NCBI GenBank assembly: GCA_035063765.1
Contig: JAPSFT010000030.1
Location: 1 to 41,923 of the forward strand
Length of the DNA stretch: 41,923 nucleotides
Direction of reading: 5' to 3'
DNA from: Deltaproteobacteria bacterium
Lineage (GTDB): Bacteria; Myxococcota_A; UBA9160; PR03
Shown here: positions 6,953 to 15,113 of the stretch, piece after piece
How positions within the stretch are numbered: the stretch's first letter is position 1
Layout of the letters: the number at the start of each line of letters is the position of its first letter
Program-made: the position numbers and the translations under genes
The notes under the pieces: model-generated
What the model was told of the DNA's origin: nothing
Databases searched by the model: none
Seen by the model: only the letters and a program-made list of their open reading frames with translations

Positions 6953-8512
6953 GTGAGCCGCTCCCTGCTTCTCGCCGCAGGCCTCCCGGCCCTGCTCCTC
7001 GCGCCCGCACCGGCCGCGCCCTTCGAGCCCTCCGAGGTCGAGGCCGCCGCGGCCGTGGCGCGCGCCGTCGAGCCCACCGTGCGCTGGCTCGCGACCCAGG
7101 ACTTCCTGATCGACGAGCTCGACCCGATCGCCGACGGGCTGATGAGCGGGCTCGAGGGGCGCGCGGCCTTCCTCCAGCAGTTCACGAACCCCGAGGAGTT
7201 CGGCGAGCTGGTGCTCGCGAACGTCGTCGCCCTGATCCCGGGCGGCGACCTCGCCGGCGAGTACGTGGTGGTGGGTGGCCACTACGACCACCTGTCGCCG
7301 GCCGATTGTCGCTCACTCGACGGCGACGACCTCTGCAACGGCGCCGCCGACAACGCCTCCGGCACGGCCGCGGTGCTCGCGATCGCGCGCGCCATCGCCG
7401 CGCTGCCCGCACCGCCGCGCCGCTCGATCGTCGTCGCGCTCTGGGACGCCGAGGAGGCCTGGCTGATCGGCTCCAAGTGGTTCACCGATCATCCGCCGAT
7501 CCCGCTCGCGAACGTGTCGGCCTACGTGAACCTCGACCTGATCGGCTCGAACCTCGCGCCGAGCGTGCGGCGCACGAGCTTCGCCGTGGGCGCCGAGTCG
7601 GGCGGTGCGCTCCTCGAGCAGATGACCGCCGACGCGATCGCGGCGGGCGACCTCGGGATCCGCCCGCTCTCCCAGATCTTCGGCCAGGGCCGCAGCGACT
7701 ACGCCTATTTCCTCTCCGCCCACGTCCCGATCGTCTACTTCGGGGACTCGACGAACGCCTGCTATCACAGCGGCGCCGACGAGGTCGACGTCGTCGACTT
7801 CCGCAAGCTCGCCGACCAGGCCGAGGTGGCCTTCCGCCTGGTCCTCGCGCTCGCCGAGTCGGAGGCGCGCCCGACCTTCGTGCCCTGGGCGCCGCCCTAC
7901 CTGGAGCTCGACTACTACGAGGACCTCGTGGTGGTCTCCGAGCTGCTCACGGGCGCGCTCGCCGACCTCGAGCACTTCGCCGAGGAGGAGCGCGACGACC
8001 TGATCGCCCTCGAGGAGCTGGCACGCGAGCGCGTCGCACTGGGCCCGGAGGCGTACGAGCTCGGTTGGGCGGCCGAGATCGGCAGCACGGCGGTCGACCT
8101 CGCCTACCGCGGCCTCCCCTGCGACCCGGAGCTGCTGCCGGAGCCGGGGGCGACGGCCGGCGCTGCCGCCCTCGCGACGATTGCGCTCCTCGGCCGGCGG
8201 CGGCGGAGCCGGAGCCGCGCGCAGCTCCGCCAAGCTGCGCGCATGCCGCGCCCCGCCCGCCTCCTGCTGGCTGCGCTCGCCGCCCTCCCCCTGCCCGCCT
8301 GCCGGATCACGCCCGACGAGATCCAGCGCATCGAGACCGAGAACGATCTCCTGCGCGAGCAGATCCAGGCGATGCGCCTCGAGTGCGAGCAGTACCGCAA
8401 GATCGACATCGGGGTGGAGAAGCCTGCGTCTCCGGCCCCGGCGCCCTCCCCCGCAGCGGCGCCCGAGACACCGGCAGCCGAGACGCCAGCTCCCCAGACG
8501 CCCGCTCCCTGA
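6953..8512 (+). CDS. M28-family zinc aminopeptidase with PEP-CTERM-like segment, read through into a lipoprotein
   Basis: Starts at GTG with AAAGGGG upstream. A signal peptide (about residues 1-22) precedes an M28 di-zinc peptidase domain. Metal and catalytic residues are in GGHYDHLS (about 108), CNGAADNASGT (about 127), the WDAEEAW glutamates (about 164), NLDLIGSN, and YHSGADEVD (about 270). At about residue 395 comes LPEPGATAGAAALATIALLG then RRRR, a PEP-CTERM-like sorting tail, normally at the very end of a protein. Here no stop follows: the frame runs on through a basic linker into a complete small lipoprotein (from residue 431). Codon 427 is CAA (8231-8233), one change from TAA. Likely the peptidase is secreted and surface-anchored. 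The read-through is either a recent stop loss or a sequencing error. Confidence 0.85.
   Translation: MSRSLLLAAGLPALLLAPAPAAPFEPSEVEAAAAVARAVEPTVRWLATQDFLIDELDPIADGLMSGLEGRAAFLQQFTNPEEFGELVLANVVALIPGGDLAGEYVVVGGHYDHLSPADCRSLDGDDLCNGAADNASGTAAVLAIARAIAALPAPPRRSIVVALWDAEEAWLIGSKWFTDHPPIPLANVSAYVNLDLIGSNLAPSVRRTSFAVGAESGGALLEQMTADAIAAGDLGIRPLSQIFGQGRSDYAYFLSAHVPIVYFGDSTNACYHSGADEVDVVDFRKLADQAEVAFRLVLALAESEARPTFVPWAPPYLELDYYEDLVVVSELLTGALADLEHFAEEERDDLIALEELARERVALGPEAYELGWAAEIGSTAVDLAYRGLPCDPELLPEPGATAGAAALATIALLGRRRRSRSRAQLRQAARMPRPARLLLAALAALPLPACRITPDEIQRIETENDLLREQIQAMRLECEQYRKIDIGVEKPASPAPAPSPAAAPETPAAETPAPQTPAP
8243..8512 (+). CDS. Small coiled-coil lipoprotein, in frame with the M28 gene
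   Basis: An internal ATG opens an 89-residue unit with a textbook lipoprotein signal (MPRPARLLLAALAALPLPAC, Cys20). A short heptad-like helix follows (DEIQRIETENDLLREQIQAM), then an Ala/Pro/Glu-rich tail ending in PETPAAETPAPQTPAP. The signal makes sense only if translation starts here, so I think it is a separate gene that has lost its separation from the M28 peptidase. The short helix plus proline tail resembles small outer-membrane lipoproteins of the Lpp or periplasmic spacer type. No specific family is recognised. Confidence 0.6.
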   Translation: MPRPARLLLAALAALPLPACRITPDEIQRIETENDLLREQIQAMRLECEQYRKIDIGVEKPASPAPAPSPAAAPETPAAETPAPQTPAP

Positions 8513-8557
8513 GGCCGGCGCGCGGCACGGCGCAGCCCGGTATGCTGGTGCGCGCCG

Positions 8558-10066
8558 GTGTCGAAACGAAGCTCCAGACCCCGCGGCGTCCGGGTGGCCC
8601 TCGCGATCGGCGCGATCGGGGTCGCGATCGGGGTCGCGCAGATGGTCGCGCGCCGGCCCGCGCCGTCGGGCCCGATCCGGATCACCGGCGGGCCGGCCGG
8701 AACCTCGCGGAACCTGATCGTGCAAGGCCTCGCCCGGCGCCTCCGGGCGACCGGGCTCCCGGCGGAAGCCCACCCGGTGGTCGGCGACGAGCTCGAGCAG
8801 GTGGATCGGCGCGCGATCGACCTCGCGCTCGTGTCGGCCGCGCTGCGCACGAAGCCCTATCCGGAGGTCCGCGAGGTGGCGCCGCTCCACGCCGAGGCGC
8901 TGCACGTGCTCGTGAAGCCGGGGCTCGCCGGCGCCGTCGGCGAGACGCTCGCCGGCCTGCGCGGGCGGCGGATCGACGTCGGACCCGCGGGCTCGGCGGG
9001 CGCGGAGCTCGCGCAGGCGGTGCTGGTCTTCGCGGGCCTCGACTCCGAGGAGGCGCGGCAGGCGGGCACGATCGTCGAGAGCGTCGACCTCCCGGAGCTC
9101 GAGAGCCGGATCGCCAGCGGCGAGCGCGACGCGCTCCCCGACGTGGTCTTCCACCTCGCGACGGTGCCCTCGCTCCTCGCGATGCCCCTCGTCCGGAAGG
9201 CGGGCTTCGAGCTCGTGCCGCTCCCCTTCGCGCCCGCCCTGCGCCTGCGCACGCTGCTCACCCAGGCCGAGCGCGGCACCGCCGACGCGGGCAAGCTCGA
9301 TCTCGGCGACGTCCACGACGCCGAGATCCCCGCCTACATGTACCGGACGAACCCCCCGGTGCCGCCCGCGGCGATCCCGACGCTCGGTGCGACCCTGCTG
9401 CTGGTGGCGCACGCGGACGTGCCGGTCGAGGTCGTCGAGCACGTGCTCGAGATCGTCTACGGCTCCCGCTTCGCGCGCCTCGCGCACCCTCCGCTCGATC
9501 GCAAGGCGCTCGCCGGGCGGCCGCGCATGCTGCTCCACGCGGGAAGCCAGGCCTTCCTGGCGCGCGGCGAGCCGATCCTGAGCGCCGGCGACGTGGACAA
9601 GCTCAACAACTCGCTGGGGGTGGCCGGCGCGCTGCTCGGCGGTGCGCTCTTCCTCTGGCAGGCCCTGCGCCAGGCCCGTGCCGCGCGTCGCGATCGGCTC
9701 TACGCAGGCCACATGCTGCGGGTGGCCGCCGTCGAGCAGCGGCTGGTCGACCACGAGCTCGCCTCGGAGCTCGACCTCGAGCGCCTGATCGGGCTCCAGC
9801 GCGAGCTGCTCGAGCTCAAGCGCGAGACCCTGGGACGCTTTGCGAGCGGAGAGATCGAGGACCACCGCGCGCTCGCCGAGCTGCTGGCCCCCGTCGACGT
9901 GGCGCGGGACCACGTGGCCGCGCTGCTGCTCCACGTGCGCGAGCGCGTCGCCGAGCGCGCCGACGCCGAGGGCAAGTCGGCCGCGGCGGTCTGGACCGAG
10001 GAGGCGCAAGGGGAGCCCGGGGGGCCTGCGCCGGATGAGCCGGGGTCGCCTGCTGGCGCCGGATGA
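8558..10066 (+). CDS. TAXI-type (TRAP-associated) solute-binding protein with two membrane anchors
   Basis: 502 residues from GTG 8558. An N-terminal hydrophobic helix (about 11-28) is followed by PIRITGGPAGTSRNLIVQGL, the start of a type-2 periplasmic binding fold of the TAXI/NMT1 kind. VGDELEQVDRRAIDLALVSA and the GRRIDVGPAGSAGAELAQAV segment fit this family. Unlike ordinary TAXI proteins it has a second hydrophobic helix near residues 348-368 (LGVAGALLGGALFLWQAL), then an Arg-rich stretch and a 120-residue helical, probably cytoplasmic tail. No TRAP permease gene is in the window. This architecture suggests a membrane-tethered sensor or receptor rather than a transporter subunit, which is inference. 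Confidence 0.75.
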   Translation: MSKRSSRPRGVRVALAIGAIGVAIGVAQMVARRPAPSGPIRITGGPAGTSRNLIVQGLARRLRATGLPAEAHPVVGDELEQVDRRAIDLALVSAALRTKPYPEVREVAPLHAEALHVLVKPGLAGAVGETLAGLRGRRIDVGPAGSAGAELAQAVLVFAGLDSEEARQAGTIVESVDLPELESRIASGERDALPDVVFHLATVPSLLAMPLVRKAGFELVPLPFAPALRLRTLLTQAERGTADAGKLDLGDVHDAEIPAYMYRTNPPVPPAAIPTLGATLLLVAHADVPVEVVEHVLEIVYGSRFARLAHPPLDRKALAGRPRMLLHAGSQAFLARGEPILSAGDVDKLNNSLGVAGALLGGALFLWQALRQARAARRDRLYAGHMLRVAAVEQRLVDHELASELDLERLIGLQRELLELKRETLGRFASGEIEDHRALAELLAPVDVARDHVAALLLHVRERVAERADAEGKSAAAVWTEEAQGEPGGPAPDEPGSPAGAG

Positions 10067-10119
10067 CAGGCGCCCTGCGCGCCCGGCGGGCAGGGTCCGC
10101 CCTTACTGGAGGTTCCGTG

Positions 10120-10920
10120 ATGCGATCGTCCTGCCTCGCCCTGTCGCTCGCCCCGATCCTGCTCGCCGCCGCCGCCCAGGCGGAGCCGCCGCCGCCCCGG
10201 GACTGGGAGCTCGAGCTCATGCCCTACGGCTGGGTGCCCGCCCTCGACGCGTCGGTCGAGACCCGCAACGGCCGCGAGCACTTCGACGTCGACATGGGCG
10301 ACGTCATCGAGAACCTCGACCTCGCCGCGATGGGCCGCGTCACGGGGCGCTGGCACCGCTTCGTCGGGGTGCTCGACGTCGCCTGGTCCCAGCTCGAGGA
10401 GGAGAGCGCCTTCGAGCGGGAGGTGCTCCAGGTGCACGCCGACGCGCGCCAGACCATGACCTTCGTGCAGCTCCTCGGAGGCTACCGGCTCTACGCGCGG
10501 CCCGGAGGGCTCTTCGGGACCGCGACGGCCGGCGACGAGCGGGTCTTCGGCCTCGATGCGCTGGCGGGGGTCAACTACACCTACCTCTCGGCGAGCCTCG
10601 AGCTCGACCCGAGCCCGATCGGCCGGTTTCCGGGCAACCAGCGCAACTTCGGCGGCAACAGCGACTGGTTCGCGCCCGCCGTCGGGCTCCGGGTGCAGAA
10701 CGACTTCACCTCCCGCCTGCAGCTCGAGACGCTCGCGAGCGTCGGCGGCTTCGGCGTCGGCGACGCGCCGGACTTCTCGTGGATGGTGACGACGCTGCTC
10801 TCGTACCGCTTCACGGACCACTGGGTCGCGGCGCTCGGCCACCGCACGATCGCGGCCGACAACGACGACAACGAGATCCGGATGCACGGGCCGATGATCG
10901 GGATCGGCTACCGCTTCTAG
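10120..10920 (+). CDS. Outer-membrane beta-barrel protein
   Basis: 266 residues. The ATG at 10120 is preceded by TGGAGG, and a signal peptide ends near AAAAQA. The mature part alternates short hydrophobic and polar strands with frequent aromatic residues (WELELMPYGWVPAL, VNYTYLSASLEL). It ends in GIGYRF, with the C-terminal Phe typical of barrel proteins recognised by BamA. Length suggests an 8- to 12-strand barrel. The family is close to generic outer-membrane beta-barrel proteins annotated in Proteobacteria. Function is unknown. It is convergent with the next gene, separated by only 3 bases. Confidence 0.8.
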   Translation: MRSSCLALSLAPILLAAAAQAEPPPPRDWELELMPYGWVPALDASVETRNGREHFDVDMGDVIENLDLAAMGRVTGRWHRFVGVLDVAWSQLEEESAFEREVLQVHADARQTMTFVQLLGGYRLYARPGGLFGTATAGDERVFGLDALAGVNYTYLSASLELDPSPIGRFPGNQRNFGGNSDWFAPAVGLRVQNDFTSRLQLETLASVGGFGVGDAPDFSWMVTTLLSYRFTDHWVAALGHRTIAADNDDNEIRMHGPMIGIGYRF

Positions 10921-10923
10921 CGC

Positions 10924-11931
10924 TCACTTCGCCGCGGCGCGCGCCTTCTCGAACATCGTCTCGAGCTGCGAGGCCAGGATCTTGCTGCCGAGCGAGCGCT
11001 TGGTGCCCCCGCCGAAGCCGGTGATCTGGTCGGTCGAGGTGCGGTTGCCGTAGACCACGACCGTCCCCCCGTCCTTCGCGGGCAGGAAGGCCGCGAGCGC
11101 CTGCTCGGCGTTGTAGCCCGTGCTCACGTAGAACTGCCGCTGCGCGAGGAGGTAGGCGTCGCCGTCGGGCACGATCAGCACGTGGGTGAGGGCGATCGTG
11201 GGGGTGCCGTGCGCGTCGAACTGCGACCAGCGGAGGATCTCCTCGGTGCCCGGCGGCTTGCCGTTCGGGTAGTCCTGGAGGAGCTGGAAGGCGGCCGGCG
11301 CGTACTGCTCGAGCTTCTTCGAGGCGTTCGTTGCGGTGCGGATCTCCTCGGCGGGGGAGCGGGTCTTGCCGCCGGCGAGCGCGTAGGGCGCGATGCCGGC
11401 CAGGCCCTTCGTGCGGTAGGCCTGCACGCGGGCGAGGAGCGCCGCGCGCACCTGCGCTTCGACGGCCGCGGGCGAGGCGCCGCTCCCGAGCCCCTGGAAG
11501 GCCGCGATCTCCTCGGCGGAGAGGTTCAGGTTCCCACCCGGCTGCGCGCTCGTGTACTGCGCCGCGCGCGTCGCCGCACCCGGCTCGAGCGTGAGCTTCG
11601 CGAAGGCGGCGAGGCTTCCGGGTGCGGGGACGGCGCCATAGCCGATCAGGTTGGGATCGACGCGGTCGAGCAGGTCCTGCTTCGAGTTCGCCACGAGCTG
11701 CGCGGGCGGGAGCGGAACGTGGAAGGCGAGCCCGGCCGTGAGCTCGCGCTCGGAAGCGGGCGCCACGTCGTGGCGGACGAGCTGGCCGGCCTCCACCTGG
11801 GCGACCTCGCCGGGCGAGAGGCCCAGGCTGGCGAGCAGGGCGCCCGCCTCGGGCAGCTCGGCGCCGGCGGGCGCTGCCAGACACAGGAGAGAGGCGACCG
11901 CCGCACCGGCGCGAGCGGCGCGCGCGGTCAC
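10924..11931 (-). CDS. Exported hypothetical protein (335 aa)
   Basis: GTG start at 11931 overlaps the stop of the upstream gene (GTGA), so the two are probably translated together. A signal peptide (about residues 1-23, ending AAPAGA) precedes a soluble domain. Readable segments are PLPPAQLVANSKQDLLDRVD, YPNGKPPGTEEILRWSQFD, IVPDGDAYLLAQRQFYVSTG and VVVYGNRTSTDQITGFGGGT. The strand-rich pattern with a final helix (LASQLETMFEKARAA) suggests a compact periplasmic fold. I do not recognise the family. It is the last gene of a run of exported proteins on this strand. Confidence 0.75.
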   Translation of the reverse strand: MTARAARAGAAVASLLCLAAPAGAELPEAGALLASLGLSPGEVAQVEAGQLVRHDVAPASERELTAGLAFHVPLPPAQLVANSKQDLLDRVDPNLIGYGAVPAPGSLAAFAKLTLEPGAATRAAQYTSAQPGGNLNLSAEEIAAFQGLGSGASPAAVEAQVRAALLARVQAYRTKGLAGIAPYALAGGKTRSPAEEIRTATNASKKLEQYAPAAFQLLQDYPNGKPPGTEEILRWSQFDAHGTPTIALTHVLIVPDGDAYLLAQRQFYVSTGYNAEQALAAFLPAKDGGTVVVYGNRTSTDQITGFGGGTKRSLGSKILASQLETMFEKARAAAK

Positions 11932-12404
11932 GGCGCCGTCTCCGCGTCCGCCTTCGGATCGTAGTAGGGCGCGATCTGCCGCTGCAGGTCGACGACCTTC
12001 GCCCAGGCGTCCATCGTGGGCTCGTCGAGCTCGGCGCGCTGCGCGAGCTCGTCGCTGTCGTCGACCAGCTCCTTCACGTCGCGGTAGTAGTTGCGGGTCT
12101 TGTCGTAGCCCTCGCCCTTCGCGAGGTGCCCGGCCAGGGCGCGGGTCTGGACGTGCAGCGCCTCGGCCTTCTGGCCGAGCCCGAACGCCTGCTCCGCGTC
12201 GCCCGAGCCGATCTGGCCGCCCGGCTGGTCGCGGAGGGCCTGCTGCCAGGCGTCCGCGGCATCGGCCCACTGGCCGGCGATCGCGGTGACGCGTGCCTGG
12301 TCCCAGGCCGCCAGCTCGGCGGCGGCCGGGGCCGCCGCGACGACGCTGCCGAGCGCCAGGGCACCGAGGAGCTTCCGCGCTGTCGAAGGGCTTGCTGCGC
12401 TCAT
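11928..12404 (-). CDS. Exported alpha-helical hypothetical protein
   Basis: 158 residues. The ATG at 12404 is chosen because AAGGAG lies 8 bases upstream and a signal peptide (MSAASPSTARKLLGALALGS, cleavage near AAA-ELAA) follows at once. The mature part is helical and charged, with two TPR-like stretches (TAIAGQWADAADAWQQALRD and AFGLGQKAEALHVQTRALAG) and a tail rich in Asp and Glu. TPR-like proteins of this size act as periplasmic scaffolds; the role here is unknown. It overlaps the downstream gene by four bases and lies 102 bases from the upstream barrel gene, so a separate promoter is possible. Confidence 0.75.
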   Translation of the reverse strand: MSAASPSTARKLLGALALGSVVAAAPAAAELAAWDQARVTAIAGQWADAADAWQQALRDQPGGQIGSGDAEQAFGLGQKAEALHVQTRALAGHLAKGEGYDKTRNYYRDVKELVDDSDELAQRAELDEPTMDAWAKVVDLQRQIAPYYDPKADAETAP

Positions 12405-12506
12405 CGTGGTCTCCTTCGTCCCGCCGGGCGGGCCGGAGTCGTTGCGGGCGACCGGCGCCCGGGCGGCCATTCTACGCGACTTCGGGCGCGGCGTTCGCGC
12501 GAAAGC

Positions 12507-13451
12507 TCATCCCCCCGGCTCGAGACCGAAGCGCAGGCTGGACGGCTCGGAGAGCTGGCCGTGGACCAGCTTCGGGAGGACCGGGGCCACGGTGACCTGG
12601 ACGTTCCACCGCTGGCCGTACTCGTCGGGGCTGACGACCATGTACTGCCCCGCGAGCCCGAGCCGCACCGGCAGCCGGCCGAGCTTCACCACCTTGGCGA
12701 CGCTCAGCCCGAGCGGAACGGTCCAGACGTCGCCCAGCCGGTTGGCCTTCCAGTTGGCGAGCACGTTGCCGGAGTAGCCCACGCTCCAGCCGTCCGGCAG
12801 GAAGTACGCGAAGAAGGGCTGGAGGTTCATCGAGTGGGCGTCGTCACGGCCGTTCGAGCCGGCGAAGGACCACCAGTTCTGGAACAGGGCTCCGGCGATC
12901 CACTTCTCCGAGAGGTAGCCCGCGACCGCCGCCGGCCCGACCTGCCAGCGTCCGCTCCCGGTGTAGTCGGACCCCGCGGTGGGGAAGACCCACGTGGGGC
13001 CCACTCCGAGCAGCCACTTGCCGACGAGCTTCGAAGTGGGCGAGGCGAGCTGCAGGAAGGCGGTGTCGCCGAAGGCCGTCGAGCGGTTGGCATGGAACGG
13101 GTCCTCTTCGTCCGGGTGCGGCTGGGAGGCGAAGAGCGGGATCACCGGGCGGGTGATCAGGTTCCAGTCCTCCGAGATCGAGACCGGGAGGACCGGCTGG
13201 AACAGCAGGTTCGAGCTCCAGCGGTCGCCGTGCTCGGGCGTCTCGTAGCCGAGCAGGAAGTTGTTCTGCTGGAACGTGATCGACCACAGGTCGCTCACCG
13301 GGTTGCTGAGCTGCTTGTTGATCTCGGTGGCGCTGCGGGCCCCGGCCCCTGCGGCCGGCGCCACCGGCGCGGGGTCCGCGGCGGCGGCGGGCCCCGCGGC
13401 CAGCAGCGCGAGGAGCACGGACGAAGCAGCGATCGGTGTCAGGCGGCGCAC
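12507..13451 (-). CDS. Putative outer-membrane transporter-like beta-barrel protein
   Basis: 314 residues from GTG 13451. A signal peptide (about 1-24) is followed by an Ala/Pro-rich linker and a barrel-like domain. Segments such as NPVSDLWSITFQQNNFLLGY, NLLFQPVLPVSI, WLLGVGPTWVFPTAG and WNVQVTVAPVLPK match a widespread group of outer-membrane proteins often mislabelled 'neuromedin U'. They are thought to be channels or transporters for small molecules. Aromatic girdles and alternating strands support a barrel. It lies 12 bases downstream of the DUF6515-like gene, suggesting one transcript. Confidence 0.75.
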   Translation of the reverse strand: MRRLTPIAASSVLLALLAAGPAAAADPAPVAPAAGAGARSATEINKQLSNPVSDLWSITFQQNNFLLGYETPEHGDRWSSNLLFQPVLPVSISEDWNLITRPVIPLFASQPHPDEEDPFHANRSTAFGDTAFLQLASPTSKLVGKWLLGVGPTWVFPTAGSDYTGSGRWQVGPAAVAGYLSEKWIAGALFQNWWSFAGSNGRDDAHSMNLQPFFAYFLPDGWSVGYSGNVLANWKANRLGDVWTVPLGLSVAKVVKLGRLPVRLGLAGQYMVVSPDEYGQRWNVQVTVAPVLPKLVHGQLSEPSSLRFGLEPGG

Positions 13452-13463
13452 GGATCGTCCGGA

Positions 13464-14285
13464 CTAGCTCGAGGGCGGAGGAACGACCTGGTAGATCGCG
13501 CTGCTGCCGTTGTAGAAGGGCTTGTAGAAGCTCCCGTCGGCGTAGTAGTAGGTCGTGCCGCCGATGTCCTGCCGCACGGCGCCCTGCGGCAGCTTCGCGA
13601 CGGCGGCGCCTTGCGGCGGCTTCACGACCTGGTAGCCCGAGCCCTGCGGCGCGTAGTAGTGGCTGCCGTCGTAGTAGTACGGGCTGCCGGCCACGTACAC
13701 CGTCGTGGTGCGGGGCGGCAGGCTCGCGACGCTGGCCCCGACGGCCAGGCCCGCGAGGGCGCCCACGGCTGCCGCGCCCGCCTCGCTGCCCCCGCCGCAG
13801 CCGTAGCAGGCGCCGCCGTAGTAGCCGGCGTTGTGGTCGTAGTAGCCGTCCCAGTGGTCGTAGGCGTTCTTCTGCATCGTCTGGGCCGTCGACTCCCGGC
13901 TCTGCTGCATGCTCTCGCCCGTGGACTGGCGGCTCGACTGCATGCTCTCGGCGGTCGCCTGGCGGTTCGCCTGGTTGCCGGACGACCAGGACTGGCGTTG
14001 CGACTGGCGGTCCTGGGCGTTGCCCTGGCCGCCCTCGAGGGAGCGCGTCCCGCCCTCCCCGCCGAGCCGGCCCGAAGCGCCGACGCTGCCGAGCCCGCCG
14101 CCACCGAAGTGGCCCTGGCCGAAGCCCCCGCCACCGCCGAATCCCCCACCGCCGAGACGGCCGCCGCCCCCGAAGCCGCCACCGCCGCGCCCCGCGAAGC
14201 CACCGCCGCCGAAGCCGCGCGCCTGACCGGCGAGCGGTGCGAGCAGCAGGCCCGCCGCCAGCGCGATCGCGAATGTCCTCCGCAT
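13464..14285 (-). CDS. DUF6515-like glycine-rich exported protein
   Basis: 273 residues. A signal peptide (MRRTFAIALAAGLLLAPLAG) leads into a strikingly glycine-rich stretch (about 24-70), then a Gln/Ser/Arg region built on an imperfect repeat (RQSTGESMQQS, RESTAQTMQ). A Cys pair (ACYGCGGG) is followed by a glycine-zipper-like segment (GALAGLAVGASVA). The C-terminal third has tyrosine-rich units (YYYDGSHYYAPQG, YYYADGSFYKPFY) with VVKPPQGAAV between, as in DUF6515 proteins. The glycine zipper suggests membrane association in the envelope. Its start shares a base with the stop of the DUF2092 gene, so they are coupled. Confidence 0.78.
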   Translation of the reverse strand: MRRTFAIALAAGLLLAPLAGQARGFGGGGFAGRGGGGFGGGGRLGGGGFGGGGGFGQGHFGGGGLGSVGASGRLGGEGGTRSLEGGQGNAQDRQSQRQSWSSGNQANRQATAESMQSSRQSTGESMQQSRESTAQTMQKNAYDHWDGYYDHNAGYYGGACYGCGGGSEAGAAAVGALAGLAVGASVASLPPRTTTVYVAGSPYYYDGSHYYAPQGSGYQVVKPPQGAAVAKLPQGAVRQDIGGTTYYYADGSFYKPFYNGSSAIYQVVPPPSS

Positions 14286-15082
14286 CACCGGGCCTCCGCC
14301 TTCTTCATCGCCGCGACGAAGTCGATGCGCGCGGCGTCGGGCGGGAGCATCGGCTCGAAGCGGACGTCCGCGAGGCGCGCCCCGAGATCCCAGTCCGAGA
14401 AGGTGGCCGCGAAGCGGGGCTCGCCGGGGAGCCGGCTGTAGGTGATCACGACCTTGCACGGGACGAGCTGGGTCCCGTCCTGGATCCAGATCTGCCAGTC
14501 GATCGCCTTGTCGACGAAGGCCAGGTGATGGCAGCGCACGCCCTCGACCGAGGTCTCGCCGAGGTAGAGCCCGAACTGCGCGCGCGCGCGCAGGACCCGG
14601 TAGGGATCGCTGTACAGGAAGTCGGAGAGCGGCGCCGAGAAGCCGTACTGGCCGATCAGGCGGTCGATGGCCTGGTCGATCTTCCCGGGCATCGGCGCTG
14701 CGGCGTAGAGGTTCTCCTCACCGTCGAGCACGGTGATCTGCCGGCCGTCGTACCACAGCCGGTTGGCGCCGGCGTCACCTTCGTACTCGACGTACACGCG
14801 GTCGGGGCGGCGCACGGCCACGTCCTGGAGCGCGCCGAGCTCGACCTTCTGCCCGCTCGGCAGCACCTGGTCGTACTCGATGCGGGCGCGGAAGCTGAAC
14901 TGGCTCGCAGCGGCGAGGACGTCGCCCATGGCGCGCAGCAGCCGGTCGGCGCGCGGGTCCACGATCGGCGGCCGCGACGGGTCGGCCTCCTCCTCGGCGC
15001 CGATCGCCGGAGGCGCCGCCAGCGCCGCGACGGCCAGCGCGAAGGCGACGGCGCAAGCGCCTGCCCGGAAGCCACCCCTCAT
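14285..15082 (-). CDS. DUF2092 periplasmic lipoprotein-carrier-like protein
   Basis: 265 residues with ATG at 15082 behind GAGGA. A signal peptide (about 1-28) precedes a domain that begins with DPRADRLLRAMGDVLAAASQ and alternates strands: FSFRARIEYDQVLPSGQKVE, PDRVYVEYEGDAGANRLWYD and GRQITVLDGEENLYA. This is the DUF2092 pattern, related in fold to the LolA/LolB lipoprotein carriers. VEGVRCHHLAFVDKAIDWQI and KVVITYSRLPGEPRF also fit. Location is the periplasm; the ligand is not known. It is upstream of and coupled to the DUF6515-like gene. Confidence 0.82.
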   Translation of the reverse strand: MRGGFRAGACAVAFALAVAALAAPPAIGAEEEADPSRPPIVDPRADRLLRAMGDVLAAASQFSFRARIEYDQVLPSGQKVELGALQDVAVRRPDRVYVEYEGDAGANRLWYDGRQITVLDGEENLYAAAPMPGKIDQAIDRLIGQYGFSAPLSDFLYSDPYRVLRARAQFGLYLGETSVEGVRCHHLAFVDKAIDWQIWIQDGTQLVPCKVVITYSRLPGEPRFAATFSDWDLGARLADVRFEPMLPPDAARIDFVAAMKKAEAR

Positions 15083-15113
15083 CGCCGTCCTCGCCCGCCG
15101 GGCGCGATCCCGC

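Noticed and set aside
4313-7291. Long minus-strand open frame opposite the LLM and acyl-CoA ligase genes
   Set aside because: The plus strand carries complete, motif-rich enzymes with ribosome sites; the antisense translation has no recognisable domain.
5830-10038. Long plus-strand open frame across the ligase, M28 and TAXI genes in another frame
   Set aside because: Translation is repetitive Arg/Ala/Gly/Pro with no domain, while the other frame gives three coherent proteins with starts and stops.
13464-14285. Glycine/glutamine-rich repeats as a CRISPR-like or mobile repeat
   Set aside because: The repetition is at the protein level (Gly-rich and Tyr-rich segments) within one coding frame; there are no regularly spaced identical DNA repeats.
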